Below, piece after piece: positions 24,218-33,070 of a stretch of 64,000 nucleotides of DNA. The notes beneath the pieces were generated by a model. The model saw only the letters and a list, made by a program, of their open reading frames with translations. It did no database searches and had not been told where the DNA came from. A program made the position numbers and the translations under genes. The DNA is from Lysobacter lycopersici. Its GTDB lineage: Bacteria > Pseudomonadota > Gammaproteobacteria > Xanthomonadales > Xanthomonadaceae. The stretch's first letter is position 1. Each line of letters starts with the position of its first letter. The stretch covers positions 1,812,001-1,876,000 of the forward strand of contig NZ_CP041742.1 in the NCBI RefSeq assembly GCF_007556775.1, written 5' to 3'.

Positions 24218-24868
24218 TCACTTCCCCGCGAGCACTGCCGCGCCGAGCTGGCGATTGTGCAGCCGCGACAACAACAGCAACGACGCGATCGCGCCGCACA
24301 GGCACAGGAACATGTCCCATTGCGTGTCCCAGGGATCGCCCTGGGTAGCGAGGAAGGCATCGGCATCGGCGCCGAAGGCCAGCGCGCTCCACCATTCGAT
24401 CAATTCGAAGAAGGCCGAAAAGCTCAAGCATGCCGCGAGCACGAGGTAGACCAGCCAACCGCCACGGCGCAAGGGCGTGAGCCGCAACAGCAATTCGCGC
24501 GCGAGGATCGCCGGCACGAAGCCCTGCATCCAGTGGCCGACCCGATCCCAGGGATTGCGCGCGGTGTGCAACAGCTCCTGCAACCAGAAACCGGCCGGCG
24601 TTTGCGCGTAGGTGTAGGCGCCGCCGTGGATCAGCACCAGCGCGTGCGCGGCCAGCAGCCAGCACAGCAGGCGCGTCAGCGGGAAGGATTTCCATTTCCA
24701 CGCGATCAGCGGCAACGCCAGCATCACCCAGACCGTTTCCAGCAACCAGGTGAGCCGGTCGTGGGCGATGGCCAGCGACAGCAGCAATGCGCCGACGACC
24801 AGCGCCAGCAATATGCGGCGTTCGACCGCCGTGGGCGGCACGGCAATGGATGCGGGCATGGCGGCCAT
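24218..24868 (-). CDS. DUF2238-type membrane protein (YjdF-like)
   Basis: 216 residues with six or seven membrane helices. Conserved patches are IHGGAYTYAQTPAGFW, NPWDRVGHWMQGFVPA, SAFFELIEWW and QGDPWDTQWDMFLCLCGA, which match the DUF2238 family (YjdF of E. coli). Function unknown. Two ATGs (24868 and 24859) are possible; neither has a clear ribosome site, so the start is uncertain. It is convergent with the endonuclease V-type gene, 4 bp away. Confidence 0.75.
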   Translation of the reverse strand: MAAMPASIAVPPTAVERRILLALVVGALLLSLAIAHDRLTWLLETVWVMLALPLIAWKWKSFPLTRLLCWLLAAHALVLIHGGAYTYAQTPAGFWLQELLHTARNPWDRVGHWMQGFVPAILARELLLRLTPLRRGGWLVYLVLAACLSFSAFFELIEWWSALAFGADADAFLATQGDPWDTQWDMFLCLCGAIASLLLLSRLHNRQLGAAVLAGK

Positions 24869-24933
24869 CGCGCCGATGCTAGCGCCAATCGCGGCTACTG
24901 CCGTATGCGACCGCCGGGGGTACACTCCCCCGC

Positions 24934-25824
24934 ATGGACAACAAGCCCGCCCGCCTCGAGAACCTGCACACCGACAAGGGCAAGGTGCCGGTGTACGCGA
25001 CCGGGATCGTCACCCAGCCGTGGGACGACTACAGCGCCACCGACCACGACGTGTGGCGCCGCCTGTACGAACGCCAGCGCCGACTCCTCGTCGGCCGCGC
25101 TGCGGACGAATTCCTCGCCGCGCAGGACGCGATGGGCATGACGCCCGACCGCATCCCGAAGTTCGCCGACATGGACCAGGCGTTGCGCGACGCGACCGGC
25201 TGGACGCTGGTGGGTGTCGAAGGCCTGTTGCCGGAACTCGATTTCTTCGACCACCTCGCCAACCGCCGCTTCCCGGTGACGTGGTGGATCCGTCGCCCCG
25301 ACCAGGTCGACTACATCGAGGAACCGGATCTTTTCCACGACCTGTTCGGGCACGTGCCGCTGCTGATGAACCCGGTGTTCGCCGACTACATGGCCGCCTA
25401 CGGCCGCGGCGGGGTGAAGGCGCACGGCATCGGCCCCGAGGCGTTGCAGATGCTGACGCGCCTGTACTGGTACACGGTGGAGTTCGGCCTGATCCGGCAG
25501 AAGGATGGCCTGCGCATCTACGGCAGCGGCATCGTGTCGTCGAAGGGCGAATCGATCCATTGCCTCGACAGCGATGCGCCGAACCGCATCGGCTTCGACC
25601 TCGAGCGGATCATGCGCACGCGCTACCGCATCGACACCTACCAGAAGACCTACTTCGTCATCGACAGCTTCGAACAGCTGATGGACGCGACGCGCCCGGA
25701 CTTCACCCCGATCTACGCACGCCTCGCCTCGCGGGATTCGATTCCCGCGGGCGACGTGCTCGAAGGCGACCTCGTGTTCAACAAGGGAACCGGCGAGGGC
25801 TGGGCGACCGACGCGGACGTCTAA
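24934..25824 (+). CDS. phhA: Phenylalanine 4-monooxygenase
   Basis: 296 residues, usual for the bacterial enzyme. It converts phenylalanine to tyrosine with tetrahydropterin and non-haem iron. The iron ligands are visible as His135 and His140 in EPDLFHDLFGHVPLL and Glu183 in YWYTVEFGL. Start ATG 24934. The 3' end overlaps the end of the convergent WYL regulator by 4 bp, so that regulator may respond to related metabolism, but there is no direct evidence. Confidence 0.96.
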   Translation: MDNKPARLENLHTDKGKVPVYATGIVTQPWDDYSATDHDVWRRLYERQRRLLVGRAADEFLAAQDAMGMTPDRIPKFADMDQALRDATGWTLVGVEGLLPELDFFDHLANRRFPVTWWIRRPDQVDYIEEPDLFHDLFGHVPLLMNPVFADYMAAYGRGGVKAHGIGPEALQMLTRLYWYTVEFGLIRQKDGLRIYGSGIVSSKGESIHCLDSDAPNRIGFDLERIMRTRYRIDTYQKTYFVIDSFEQLMDATRPDFTPIYARLASRDSIPAGDVLEGDLVFNKGTGEGWATDADV

Positions 25825-26519
25825 TCGATCGCGCCGGGATCCGCGCCGACCTTGCGCAAATAGGCGTCGAGACCGCGCTTCGCGTCGTCTTCGAACATTT
25901 CGCCGGTCGCTTCGAACGCGGCGATGCGATCCGGGCGGAAGCTGCGGAAATCGCGGCGCAGGCGGCACCAGGCGCCCAGCGTCCAGGTCCCGCCCCAGAA
26001 CGACAGGCACAACGGTTCCACTTCGCGCGTGGTCGTTGCGTCGTCCTTGTCGCGATACTCTAGCCGCAGCACGGCACGCGCCTCGATCGCCGCGTGCAGG
26101 CGGTCGATCACGCCGCTGGCTTCGATGCGGTCGTCGAGTTCGGGCGCGAAGATGCGCGTGCGCCGCCCGCGTTCGCGCAGTTCCGGCGGCAGCACCGCGT
26201 TGATCTTCAGCAGTGCGGCGCTGGCGGCGCGGCCGAGGCGTTCACCGCCGAATGCGCGCACAAAGCGCGTGCCGACCACCAGCGCTTCGAGTTCATCCGC
26301 GGTGAACATCAGCGGCGGGATGTCCGCGCCCTTGCGCAGCATGTAACCGACCCCGGCCTCGCCTTCGATCGGCACACCGGAGCGTTGCAGGTCGGCGACG
26401 TCGCGGTAGATCGTGCGTAGCGACACGCCCAGCGTTTCGGCCAAGCCGCGCGCCGGCAGCGCAGTGCGGCGGCCGCGCAGGGCGTGGATGATCAGGAACA
26501 GGCGGTCGGCGCGGCGCAT
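25821..26519 (-). CDS. YafY-type HTH/WYL-domain transcriptional regulator
   Basis: 232 residues. An N-terminal winged helix (ADRLFLIIHALRGRR, then LAETLGVSLRTIYRDVADL) is followed by a WYL domain (EYRDKDDATTTREVEPLCL, GTWTLGAWCRLRRDFRSFR). Such regulators often sense small ligands or nucleic acid through the WYL domain. The ATG at 26519 is right before the helix; longer frames upstream are not supported. Convergent to phhA. Confidence 0.9.
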   Translation of the reverse strand: MRRADRLFLIIHALRGRRTALPARGLAETLGVSLRTIYRDVADLQRSGVPIEGEAGVGYMLRKGADIPPLMFTADELEALVVGTRFVRAFGGERLGRAASAALLKINAVLPPELRERGRRTRIFAPELDDRIEASGVIDRLHAAIEARAVLRLEYRDKDDATTTREVEPLCLSFWGGTWTLGAWCRLRRDFRSFRPDRIAAFEATGEMFEDDAKRGLDAYLRKVGADPGAID

Positions 26520-26550
26520 GCGACATGATCGCGCGCTCCGGCTCCCGCGC

Positions 26551-27378
26551 TCAATCCTGCAGCAGCGAACGCGCGGCCGGGCGCAACCGATGCACGTCGG
26601 CGGGCCAGATGAGGCGTTGCTGCAACGTCGGCGCGATGTCGCGGGCCCAGCGCGGATCGCTGGCAGCACGTTCGCGATAACGCGCGTACGCCGCGTCGTC
26701 GGCGAAGGCCGCGACCCACACCAGCACGTGCTCGGGGCGCACCGGCAGCGGCGGGAAATTGTTCGGGCTTTCCTCGCTGACGAAGGTCGCGCGCAGTTGC
26801 GCGCCATCGGCCTGCGCGCGCGGTGCCAGCGTGTCGCGGAAGAACGCGATGAAGGCGTCGTCGACCGGATTCACCAGCGCGTAGGTCGTGACCACGACCA
26901 CCGCCTTCGACCGCGGCGTCGCACCGATTGGCGGGCGTGGCGCGACAGGCGCGGCGAAGCCCGATCCCGGCCACGCTTCGCGCAACAGCAGCACGTTGTC
27001 CGAATCGATCATCGTGGCGTTGGCGTCGTTGCGGTATTGCTGCCAGACCGGATCCTGGCGGTAGAACGCGGGCAGCGCGCGGCCGCGCGATTCCATGTCG
27101 TCGAAACGCCGGAACCATGCGAAGCGATCGTCGTTGTCGAGGTCGCGGAAATGCGCGGGCACCTGCATGCCGTCGCGTTCCAGCGGTTCGATGAAATGGT
27201 CTTCGAACAGGCCGATCAGCGTGTCGCGCTTGCGGGGATGCAAGGTGTACTGGCGCAGTTCGTAAACGGGGTGGGCGTGGTGCTCCATCACGGTCGGCTC
27301 CGGGGTTTCGACGGCGTTCGCCGATGGCGGCGCCAGCAGCGTGATCAAAAGCGGCAGCACGCCACGCAGCATGTTCAT
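26551..27378 (-). CDS. Exported NIPSNAP-domain protein
   Basis: 275 residues with a signal peptide (MLRGVLPLLITLLAPPSANA). Two NIPSNAP/dimeric alpha-beta-barrel halves follow: the first begins YELRQYTLHPRKRDTL, the second around VVVTTYALVNPVDDAF. Function is unknown. GAGGAGGCGATGCC upstream supports ATG 27378, which overlaps the stop of the preceding gene as ATGA. Last gene of a three-gene operon. Confidence 0.8.
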   Translation of the reverse strand: MNMLRGVLPLLITLLAPPSANAVETPEPTVMEHHAHPVYELRQYTLHPRKRDTLIGLFEDHFIEPLERDGMQVPAHFRDLDNDDRFAWFRRFDDMESRGRALPAFYRQDPVWQQYRNDANATMIDSDNVLLLREAWPGSGFAAPVAPRPPIGATPRSKAVVVVTTYALVNPVDDAFIAFFRDTLAPRAQADGAQLRATFVSEESPNNFPPLPVRPEHVLVWVAAFADDAAYARYRERAASDPRWARDIAPTLQQRLIWPADVHRLRPAARSLLQD

Positions 27379-27854
27379 GGCATCGCCTCCTCGCGGGTGA
27401 AATGCATGAACCAGTTGGTTTCCCAATGCGCGCCGTTGTCGGCCGAGAACGCCTGTTCCCAGCGCGCGTGGTCGCCGTCGATGCGCGTCCACAGGAAACG
27501 CACGCGCACCAGGCGCCCGGCGTGGCGGTCTTCGCCGAGGAATCTGCCGACATCGCGGTCGAAACCACCCCGCACCGGCGGTTCCAGTTCGCCGCTGCGG
27601 TCGCTGGCCCAGTGGATGCTCCAGCGCCGTGTCGCCGGCGCATACAGGCGCAGCGCGACCCCGCGGTAACCGCCGTTCCAGTCGGCCTCGTGGGTTTCGA
27701 GGTTGCCGAGGCCGCCGGGCAGCGGCTGGCAGTTCACGCATGCGTCGAAGGTTTCCCAATCGGTGCAACCGGCGAGGCGTTCGCGCAGGCGTTCGTTGCG
27801 CACCTGCCAGCGACCGTGCAGGAAATCGAAATCGCGGTGCCCATCGCGCTTCAT
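27375..27854 (-). CDS. DUF1579-like small protein (lipocalin-type, uncertain)
   Basis: 159 residues, no signal peptide. HRDFDFLHGRWQVRNERL at the start and the Trp-rich, alternating pattern (GGYRGVALRLY, RWSIHWASDR, HWETNWFMHFTR) resemble beta-barrel proteins of the DUF1579 type that begin with an FDFLxGxW motif. Function unknown. It overlaps both neighbours with ATGA junctions. Confidence 0.65.
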   Translation of the reverse strand: MKRDGHRDFDFLHGRWQVRNERLRERLAGCTDWETFDACVNCQPLPGGLGNLETHEADWNGGYRGVALRLYAPATRRWSIHWASDRSGELEPPVRGGFDRDVGRFLGEDRHAGRLVRVRFLWTRIDGDHARWEQAFSADNGAHWETNWFMHFTREEAMP

Positions 27855-28261
27855 GCGGCGAACTCCACGTCGCGCTTGAGCGCGGCGAGCACGTCGCCGA
27901 AATCGTCGGTCACTGCATTGCCGACGCCGGCCGCGTCCGGGCCCTCGACTTCGGCCTGGTAGGCGACGCGGCAGCGCGCGACGTCGAGCGGATCGATCCG
28001 GTGCCAGACCCGTACGCGGTGTTCGCCGACCTGCGTTTCGTCGGCGAAGCTGCGGCCTTCGACCACGTCGAACAACCGGCTGCGGAATTCACTGCCGTCG
28101 GGCAGGCGCATGTCGAACTCGCCACCATCGGCGAACGCACCGTGCAGCGAGCATTCGGCGACGCCGGCATTCCAGCGCTTCCAGCCGGCCACGTCCGCAA
28201 ACCGCGCCCACACCGCGGCTGCCGGCGCATCGACCTCGATCCTGCTTTCGTGCAACCACAT
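27851..28261 (-). CDS. SRPBCC-family (START-like) protein
   Basis: 136 residues. [25 protein letters not shown] is the usual N-terminal strand-helix of SRPBCC/polyketide-cyclase-like ligand-binding proteins, read here as [12 protein letters not shown] and [18 protein letters not shown] 10 bp upstream supports ATG 28261; longer frames upstream are excluded by the position of that ribosome site. First gene of the operon with the DUF1579-like and NIPSNAP genes. Confidence 0.8.
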   Translation of the reverse strand: MWLHESRIEVDAPAAAVWARFADVAGWKRWNAGVAECSLHGAFADGGEFDMRLPDGSEFRSRLFDVVEGRSFADETQVGEHRVRVWHRIDPLDVARCRVAYQAEVEGPDAAGVGNAVTDDFGDVLAALKRDVEFAA

Positions 28262-28379
28262 GCGGGCGTCTCCTCGTGCGGAGACGCCAGCCTGCGCCGG
28301 CCCCGCTGACAGCGTGGCGTCAGCAGGGGCATGCCTGCATCGGCGACAATGCGCATCCCGCCGCCCACCCTCGCCCGCC

Positions 28380-29402
28380 ATGTCGCCAGACCGGATTTCC
28401 CTGACCCGTTACCTGATCGAGGAACAGCGCGCCGGCCGCATAGGCCCGGACCTGCGCCTGCTGATCGAGGTCGTCGCGCGCGCCTGCAAGTCGATTTCGG
28501 TGGCGGTGGGCAAGGGCGCGCTCGGCGGCGTGCTCGGCGATGCCGGCACCGATGGCGGATCGATCAACGTCCAGGGCGAGGCGCAGAAGAAGCTCGACGT
28601 GCTCAGCAACGAGATCCTGCTGGAGGCGAACGCATGGGGCGGGCACCTCGCCGGGCTCGCGTCCGAGGAAATGGAGCATTCGCAGCCGATCCCCGACGTG
28701 TACCCGCGCGGTAATTATTTGCTGCTGTTCGATCCGCTCGATGGCTCGTCGAACATCGACGTCAACGTGTCGGTCGGAACGATCTTCTCGGTGCTGCGCT
28801 GCCCTGAGGGCGTGACCTCGCCGGCGGACGAACATTTCCTGCAGCCGGGCACGGCGCAGGTCGCGGCCGGTTACTGCGTATACGGGCCGAGCACGGTGCT
28901 GGTGCTGACGGTCGGGCACGGCACGCATTTCTTCACGCTGGATCGCGAGCTCGGCAGCTTCGTGCTGACCCAGCGCGAGGTGCGCATCCCCGAGGACACG
29001 CAGGAATTCGCGATCAACGCCTCCAATCAGCGCCATTGGGAAGCGCCGGTGCAGCGCTACGTCGCCGACCTGCTCGCCGGCAAGACCGGCCCGCGCGGCA
29101 AGGATTTCAACATGCGCTGGGTTGCGTCGATGGTCGCGGACGTGCACCGCATCCTGACGCGCGGTGGCGTGTTCATGTATCCGCTCGATGCGAAATGCGT
29201 GGCGAAGGGCGGACGCCTGCGCCTGATGTACGAAGCCAACCCGATGGCGCTATTGGTGGAGCAGGCCGGCGGCGCGGCCAGCACCGGGCGCGGGCGCATC
29301 CTCGAAGTCGCGCCGACGCAACTGCACCAGCGCGTGCCGGTGTTCCTCGGTTCGAAGCACGAGGTCGAGGCCGCAGGGCGTTACCACGCCGAAGCGAGTT
29401 GA
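28380..29402 (+). CDS. fbp: Fructose-1,6-bisphosphatase class 1
   Basis: 340 residues, the usual length. Key metal-binding segment [11 protein letters not shown] spans Asp118 to Asp127; EEMEHS before it and [11 protein letters not shown] with [14 protein letters not shown] after it are the other class 1 signatures. It hydrolyses fructose-1,6-bisphosphate in gluconeogenesis. ATG 28380 gives [16 protein letters not shown], the typical N-terminus. Confidence 0.96.
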   Translation: MSPDRISLTRYLIEEQRAGRIGPDLRLLIEVVARACKSISVAVGKGALGGVLGDAGTDGGSINVQGEAQKKLDVLSNEILLEANAWGGHLAGLASEEMEHSQPIPDVYPRGNYLLLFDPLDGSSNIDVNVSVGTIFSVLRCPEGVTSPADEHFLQPGTAQVAAGYCVYGPSTVLVLTVGHGTHFFTLDRELGSFVLTQREVRIPEDTQEFAINASNQRHWEAPVQRYVADLLAGKTGPRGKDFNMRWVASMVADVHRILTRGGVFMYPLDAKCVAKGGRLRLMYEANPMALLVEQAGGAASTGRGRILEVAPTQLHQRVPVFLGSKHEVEAAGRYHAEAS

Positions 29403-29433
29403 TTCGCGGTCAGGTCGACGAGGCTGACACCCG

Positions 29434-29745
29434 ATGAATTGCGTGCATTGCGGAAACCCGCTTCATCCGAGTCTCTGGGAACGCTTCCCGGACGGCTGGG
29501 CGCTGGTTTCATTCACGTGCAAGAAATGCTTGCGCGTCAACCGTGTCCAGTGGTCCATCTCGATAGGCCTGATGCTCGTCTCCGCGCTTGTCGGTTTCTT
29601 GTGCATGGCCATCGCAATGGAATTCTGGAATCTTCCCGAATTCATCGTCATAACTGGCGCGGTCAGCATCCTTTACGGATTGTTTTTGGCATTGCTGACC
29701 TATTTTCTCAAGCATTCACCGAAGCCTTTCAGCCAAAGGCGCTGA
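29434..29745 (+). CDS. Small membrane protein with a zinc-ribbon-like N-terminus
   Basis: 103 residues. CVHCGNP near residue 3 and CKKCLR near residue 29 give a CxxC-CxxC pair suggesting a zinc ribbon. Two membrane helices follow (SIGLMLVSALVGFLCMAIA and IVITGAVSILYGLFLALL). No specific family recognised. Composition is less GC-rich than fbp. Its end is 37 bp from the end of the convergent response regulator gene. Confidence 0.65.
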   Translation: MNCVHCGNPLHPSLWERFPDGWALVSFTCKKCLRVNRVQWSISIGLMLVSALVGFLCMAIAMEFWNLPEFIVITGAVSILYGLFLALLTYFLKHSPKPFSQRR

Positions 29746-29782
29746 AAGCATTCACACCGACACCCATTCGCAAGTTGATGCT

Positions 29783-30223
29783 TCATGCATTCGCGTCGGG
29801 CGTTTCGTTGAGCACCAGCCAGTACAGCCCGACCTGCTTCACCGCCCACACGAACTGTTCGAAGTCGACCGGCTTGCGGATGTAGCTGTTGACCCCGAGC
29901 GCGTAGGTGGAATCGACGTCGAACGGCTCGGCGCTGGTGGTCAGCACCACCACCGGCAGCGTATGCGTGGCCTGGTTCGCGCGGATCGCCTGCAGCACCT
30001 CGCGTCCGTCCACCTTCGGTAGGTTGAGGTCGAGCAGCACCAGCGACGGCAGGTTCGCCGGGTCGCGGTCGGCGTGCTTGCCGCGCGCGAACAGGTAGTC
30101 GAGCGCCTCGGCGCCGTCGTTGACCACCTGCAGCAGGTTCGCGACCTTGGCTTCCTCGAACGCGATGCGGGTCAGTTCGACGTCGTCGGGGTTGTCCTCG
30201 ACCAGCAGGATTTCCTTTTGCAT
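29783..30223 (-). CDS. Single-domain response regulator
   Basis: 146 residues, one receiver domain without output domain. Acidic pocket LLVEDNPDD (residues 6-14), phosphoacceptor Asp65 in LVLLDLNLPK, Thr/Ser in VLTTSAE and Lys in YIRKPVDF are all present. This is the Rcp1-type receiver that often pairs with phytochrome-like or PAS kinases. It overlaps the kinase stop by one base (TGATG), so the pair is co-expressed. Confidence 0.92.
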   Translation of the reverse strand: MQKEILLVEDNPDDVELTRIAFEEAKVANLLQVVNDGAEALDYLFARGKHADRDPANLPSLVLLDLNLPKVDGREVLQAIRANQATHTLPVVVLTTSAEPFDVDSTYALGVNSYIRKPVDFEQFVWAVKQVGLYWLVLNETPDANA

Positions 30224-31338
30224 CAGTCCAGGTCTCCGGCCGGGAGTTCGATGGCGATGGTCGCGCCCGCGCCGGGTTCGGAGCGGGCGGAAATGCGGCC
30301 GCCGTGGCGCTCGACGATGCGTTGCGCGATCGCGAGGCCGAGGCCGTTGCCCGCGCCTTCGGCCGCGCCATGCAGGCGCTGGAACGGCTGGAACAGCTTG
30401 TCGGCGTAGCGCGGGTCGTAGCCGATGCCATGGTCGCGGACTTCGATGCGCAACACGTCGCCGTCGCGCGTGCCACCGACCTCGATCCGCACGCGTTCGC
30501 GTTCGCGCGAGAACTTCCACGCATTGTGCAGCAGCGCGGTGAACAACTGCTTCAGCGCGCGCTCGTCGCCACGCGCGACCAGGCCCTGCTGCACCTCGAT
30601 GGTCGCGGCGCGGTGCGGTTCGGCATCCTGCAATTCGGCGCCGGCCCAGTCGGCGAGCAGGCTGATGTCGACCGGTTCGGAACGGAATTCGCCGCGCATC
30701 ACTTGCGACAGTTCCTGCAGGCTGCCGATCAGTCCCTCCATCTGCGCCGCCGCCTCGCGGATGCGGCGCAGGTGGTCGCGGCCTTGTTCGTCGAGCCCGT
30801 CGCCGGCGTGGTCGTCAAGCAGTTTCGCGAAGCCGGCGATGCTGCGCAGCGGCGCGCGCAGGTCGTGCGACACGCCGTAGGCGAAGCGCCGGAGGTCTTC
30901 ACACACGATCTCCAGGTCGCGCGTGCGCGCGGCGACGTGCGCCTCGAGGTTCGCGTTCATCGCCTGCAGTTCGCGTTCGGCGTGGCGCTGCTCGCTGACG
31001 TCGGTCACCTGCGACAGGAAATACAGCGGCTGCCCGCCGGCATCGCGCAACAGCGTGGTGTCGAGGCGGATGTCGACCACGCGCCCGTCGGGAAGGAGAT
31101 AACGCTTCTCCGCGCCCAGGCTGGAGCAACGGCCCTCGAGCAGGTCGGCAAACAGGCGCTCGGTCAGGTCCAGGTCGTCGGGATGGGTGAACTCGCGCAC
31201 GCCGCGGCCCGCGAGTTCCTCGGGCGTGGTGCCGAGCATCGCCGCCAGCGCGGGGTTGGCCTGCGCGATGCGGCCATCCAGGTCCACGATCGCCATGCCG
31301 ACGCCGGACGATTCCATCACCCGCTGGAACCGGTCCAT
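30223..31338 (-). CDS. PAS-domain sensor histidine kinase
   Basis: 371 residues from ATG 31338. A PAS domain (residues 1-115, GVGMAIVDLDGRIAQANPA and ending SQVTDVSEQ) is followed by a coiled coil, an H-box with His158 in YGVSHDLRAPLRSI, and the HATPase domain with N-box LLHNAWKF, DHGIGYD and GNGLGLAI. No membrane segment, so it senses an internal signal. A longer frame extends upstream but lacks similarity and a ribosome site; the start is the least certain part. Confidence 0.88.
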   Translation of the reverse strand: MDRFQRVMESSGVGMAIVDLDGRIAQANPALAAMLGTTPEELAGRGVREFTHPDDLDLTERLFADLLEGRCSSLGAEKRYLLPDGRVVDIRLDTTLLRDAGGQPLYFLSQVTDVSEQRHAERELQAMNANLEAHVAARTRDLEIVCEDLRRFAYGVSHDLRAPLRSIAGFAKLLDDHAGDGLDEQGRDHLRRIREAAAQMEGLIGSLQELSQVMRGEFRSEPVDISLLADWAGAELQDAEPHRAATIEVQQGLVARGDERALKQLFTALLHNAWKFSRERERVRIEVGGTRDGDVLRIEVRDHGIGYDPRYADKLFQPFQRLHGAAEGAGNGLGLAIAQRIVERHGGRISARSEPGAGATIAIELPAGDLD

Positions 31339-31772
31339 GTCGGACGATGTGCTGGCTGGGGCGTTGTGCAAGGTCACGGCGTCGGACGCGGCTCGTCGAG
31401 CGTCGCAGTCTAGGCCGGCATGCGATGTCTTGTGTCGACGTGGCGTGAACGCCGATACCATGCAATCCTGCCATCGCGCTGCAAGCGCACCGCCGCACGA
31501 CTCCGCTCCGGTAGCCCCGGGCAGGCGCTTGCTGCCGTTCCGGGGCAGGCCTGGTTCGTGGTCCCGCCCGGGAGCCGAAGCCTTGCCCTGTCCGCTTCTC
31601 TCCCGCGGCAGGCGCTTGCCCTCTAGCGACGCGCCCGGCAGGGAAATACCGCGCGCGTTTCCGCCGTGGCGGAGCGGGGCATTCCGCCAGCCCGGGGGAA
31701 GCATCCGTTCCTTGGTAAACGGCGCAGAATGGATTCCATGCAAACAACGAACGCCAAGGGAGGGTTGGACGC
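31339..31772. other. 434-bp non-coding region with structured repeats
   Basis: No supported gene. It separates the divergent kinase and the first gene of the seven-paralog array, so it must carry promoters for both. Two copies of GGCAGGCGCTTGC lie at 31520-31532 and 31607-31619. The first sits inside a larger hairpin, CCCCGG at 31516-31521 with CCGGGG at 31540-31545 and inner GGCAG/CTGCC. No recognised riboswitch consensus was found. A GGGAGG ribosome site (31758-31763) belongs to the first array gene. Confidence 0.5.
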
Positions 31773-32297
31773 ATGCGTACTTTGACCTTTTTCGCCGCCC
31801 TCGCAATCGGCGCATGGCCCGCGTTCGTTGCGCATGCCGCAACCATCGCCAAGACGCACACGCAGGATCCGGCCACTGCCTGCACCCTCAGCATTCCAAC
31901 GACCGACACCCGGGTTCGGCCCAAGGCCCTGGGCTTTCGCAACGAAGGCACGACGAATGCCTTCGTCATCTGCGGCATCGATAATTTTTCCAACGTGGAC
32001 GGGTTCAACTGGATCATGCTCACCTTCAAGTCCTTCGACGGAAAGGGGCATTCCTTCGATTGCACCGCGGTGAGCAACACCGCTTCCGTTTCTTCGCCCC
32101 AATTCCTTTCCGAGACTGTCGTCATTGGCAACCCCGGCATCCCCGGGTTCTTCGATGTCAGCGTGGAAGACAACGATTACGATCCGGAGGTCTACGACCT
32201 CAAGCACCAGGCCCAATCCTTTACCTGTCTCCTGCCCCCGGGCATGGCGATCATCGGCGTCGCAGCGGGGCAGAACGACGTGGATGGAGACCCTTGA
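31773..32297 (+). CDS. Array paralog 1 (type A): exported four-cysteine protein, unknown family
   Basis: 174 residues with a signal peptide ending near VAHA (residue 22). The mature part begins KTHTQDPATACTLSIP. Cysteines at 37, 67, 97 and 152 are shared with all array members. The core reads CTLSIPTTDTRVRPKALGF, RNEGTTNAFVIC, then FDCT and FTCLLPP. GGGAGG is 9 bp upstream of ATG 31773. I do not recognise the family; the even cysteine spacing and short beta-like segments suggest a disulphide-stabilised beta domain in the periplasm or outside the cell. First of seven tandem paralogs. Confidence 0.8.
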   Translation: MRTLTFFAALAIGAWPAFVAHAATIAKTHTQDPATACTLSIPTTDTRVRPKALGFRNEGTTNAFVICGIDNFSNVDGFNWIMLTFKSFDGKGHSFDCTAVSNTASVSSPQFLSETVVIGNPGIPGFFDVSVEDNDYDPEVYDLKHQAQSFTCLLPPGMAIIGVAAGQNDVDGDP

Positions 32298-32423
32298 GCG
32301 CGGCGTTCCGAACGTGGTGATGGTCGACTTGTTCCCGGGCGATTGGCCGCTCCCGGGCAAGGCGGGCGTTGTCCCGGGTGTTTCCGTTCCACCCCATGTC
32401 CAATTTCCAACAGAGGTATCCGC

Positions 32424-32942
32424 ATGCGTACGTCTTTCGCTTTCCTCGCCGCAACCGCCGCCTTCGCGAGCCTGTTCGCGATGCCGGCGCACGCAGGCTT
32501 CGTCAACAAGACCCATACCCAGAACGCCGCCACTTCCTGCACGCTCAGCATTCCCAGCATCGATACCAAGGCGCGGCCCAAGGCGACCGGCTTTCGCAAC
32601 GAGGGCACCACGAACGTCTTCGTGATCTGCGGCTTCGACCTCGATTCCACGGATCCCGGCTACAACAACATCGAATTGCGACTCGCCTCGTTCGATGGCG
32701 CTGCGCATACCTTCAACTGCACCGCGATGAGCCGGTATGCGGACGAACAGGCGGGCCAGTACCTGACGAAATCGGTTACCACCGCCGCGAACGGCGTCGC
32801 GGCCCCCTTCACCGTCGACGATACCGACCCGGAGACCTACGACCTGTACCCCTGGGGCCAGTCGATCACCTGCACCTTGCCTCCGGGCGTCGCCATCCTG
32901 ACTTTGTGGAGCAACCACGACGACGAAGATTCGGTGCCCTGA
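32424..32942 (+). CDS. Array paralog 2 (type A): exported four-cysteine protein
   Basis: 172 residues, signal peptide ending AMPAHA (residue 24). Cysteines at 39, 69, 99 and 150. Closest to paralog 1: KTHTQNAATSCTLSIP, RPKATGFRNEG, FVICGFD. The C-terminus is acidic (HDDEDSVP). ATG 32424 is preceded by CAGAGGTATCCGC (AGAGG site). A GC-rich hairpin with four Ts follows the stop, so paralogs 1 and 2 probably form one transcript. Confidence 0.8.
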   Translation: MRTSFAFLAATAAFASLFAMPAHAGFVNKTHTQNAATSCTLSIPSIDTKARPKATGFRNEGTTNVFVICGFDLDSTDPGYNNIELRLASFDGAAHTFNCTAMSRYADEQAGQYLTKSVTTAANGVAAPFTVDDTDPETYDLYPWGQSITCTLPPGVAILTLWSNHDDEDSVP

Positions 32943-32965
32943 CGGATCCGCCCCGCGCGGCCCGG

Positions 32966-32990
32966 CCCCGGCCGATGCCGGGGTTTTCGT
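32966..32990 (+). terminator. Terminator after array paralog 2
   Basis: Stem CCCCGGC (32966-32972), loop CGAT, GCCGGGG (32977-32983), then TTTTCGTT. It starts 23 bp after the stop of paralog 2. Confidence 0.65.
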
Positions 32991-33070
32991 TTGCGCGCAG
33001 TGAACAATCCCCACGGCGCTTTCCGCTATCCTCGCGCCTCCGCCATGCACAGCACCATCGGAGGAATTCC

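Noticed and set aside
31339-31842. N-terminal extension of the PAS kinase by about 170 codons
   Set aside because: The extension is Arg-rich without any domain, has no ribosome site, and would overlap the leader and start of array copy 1.
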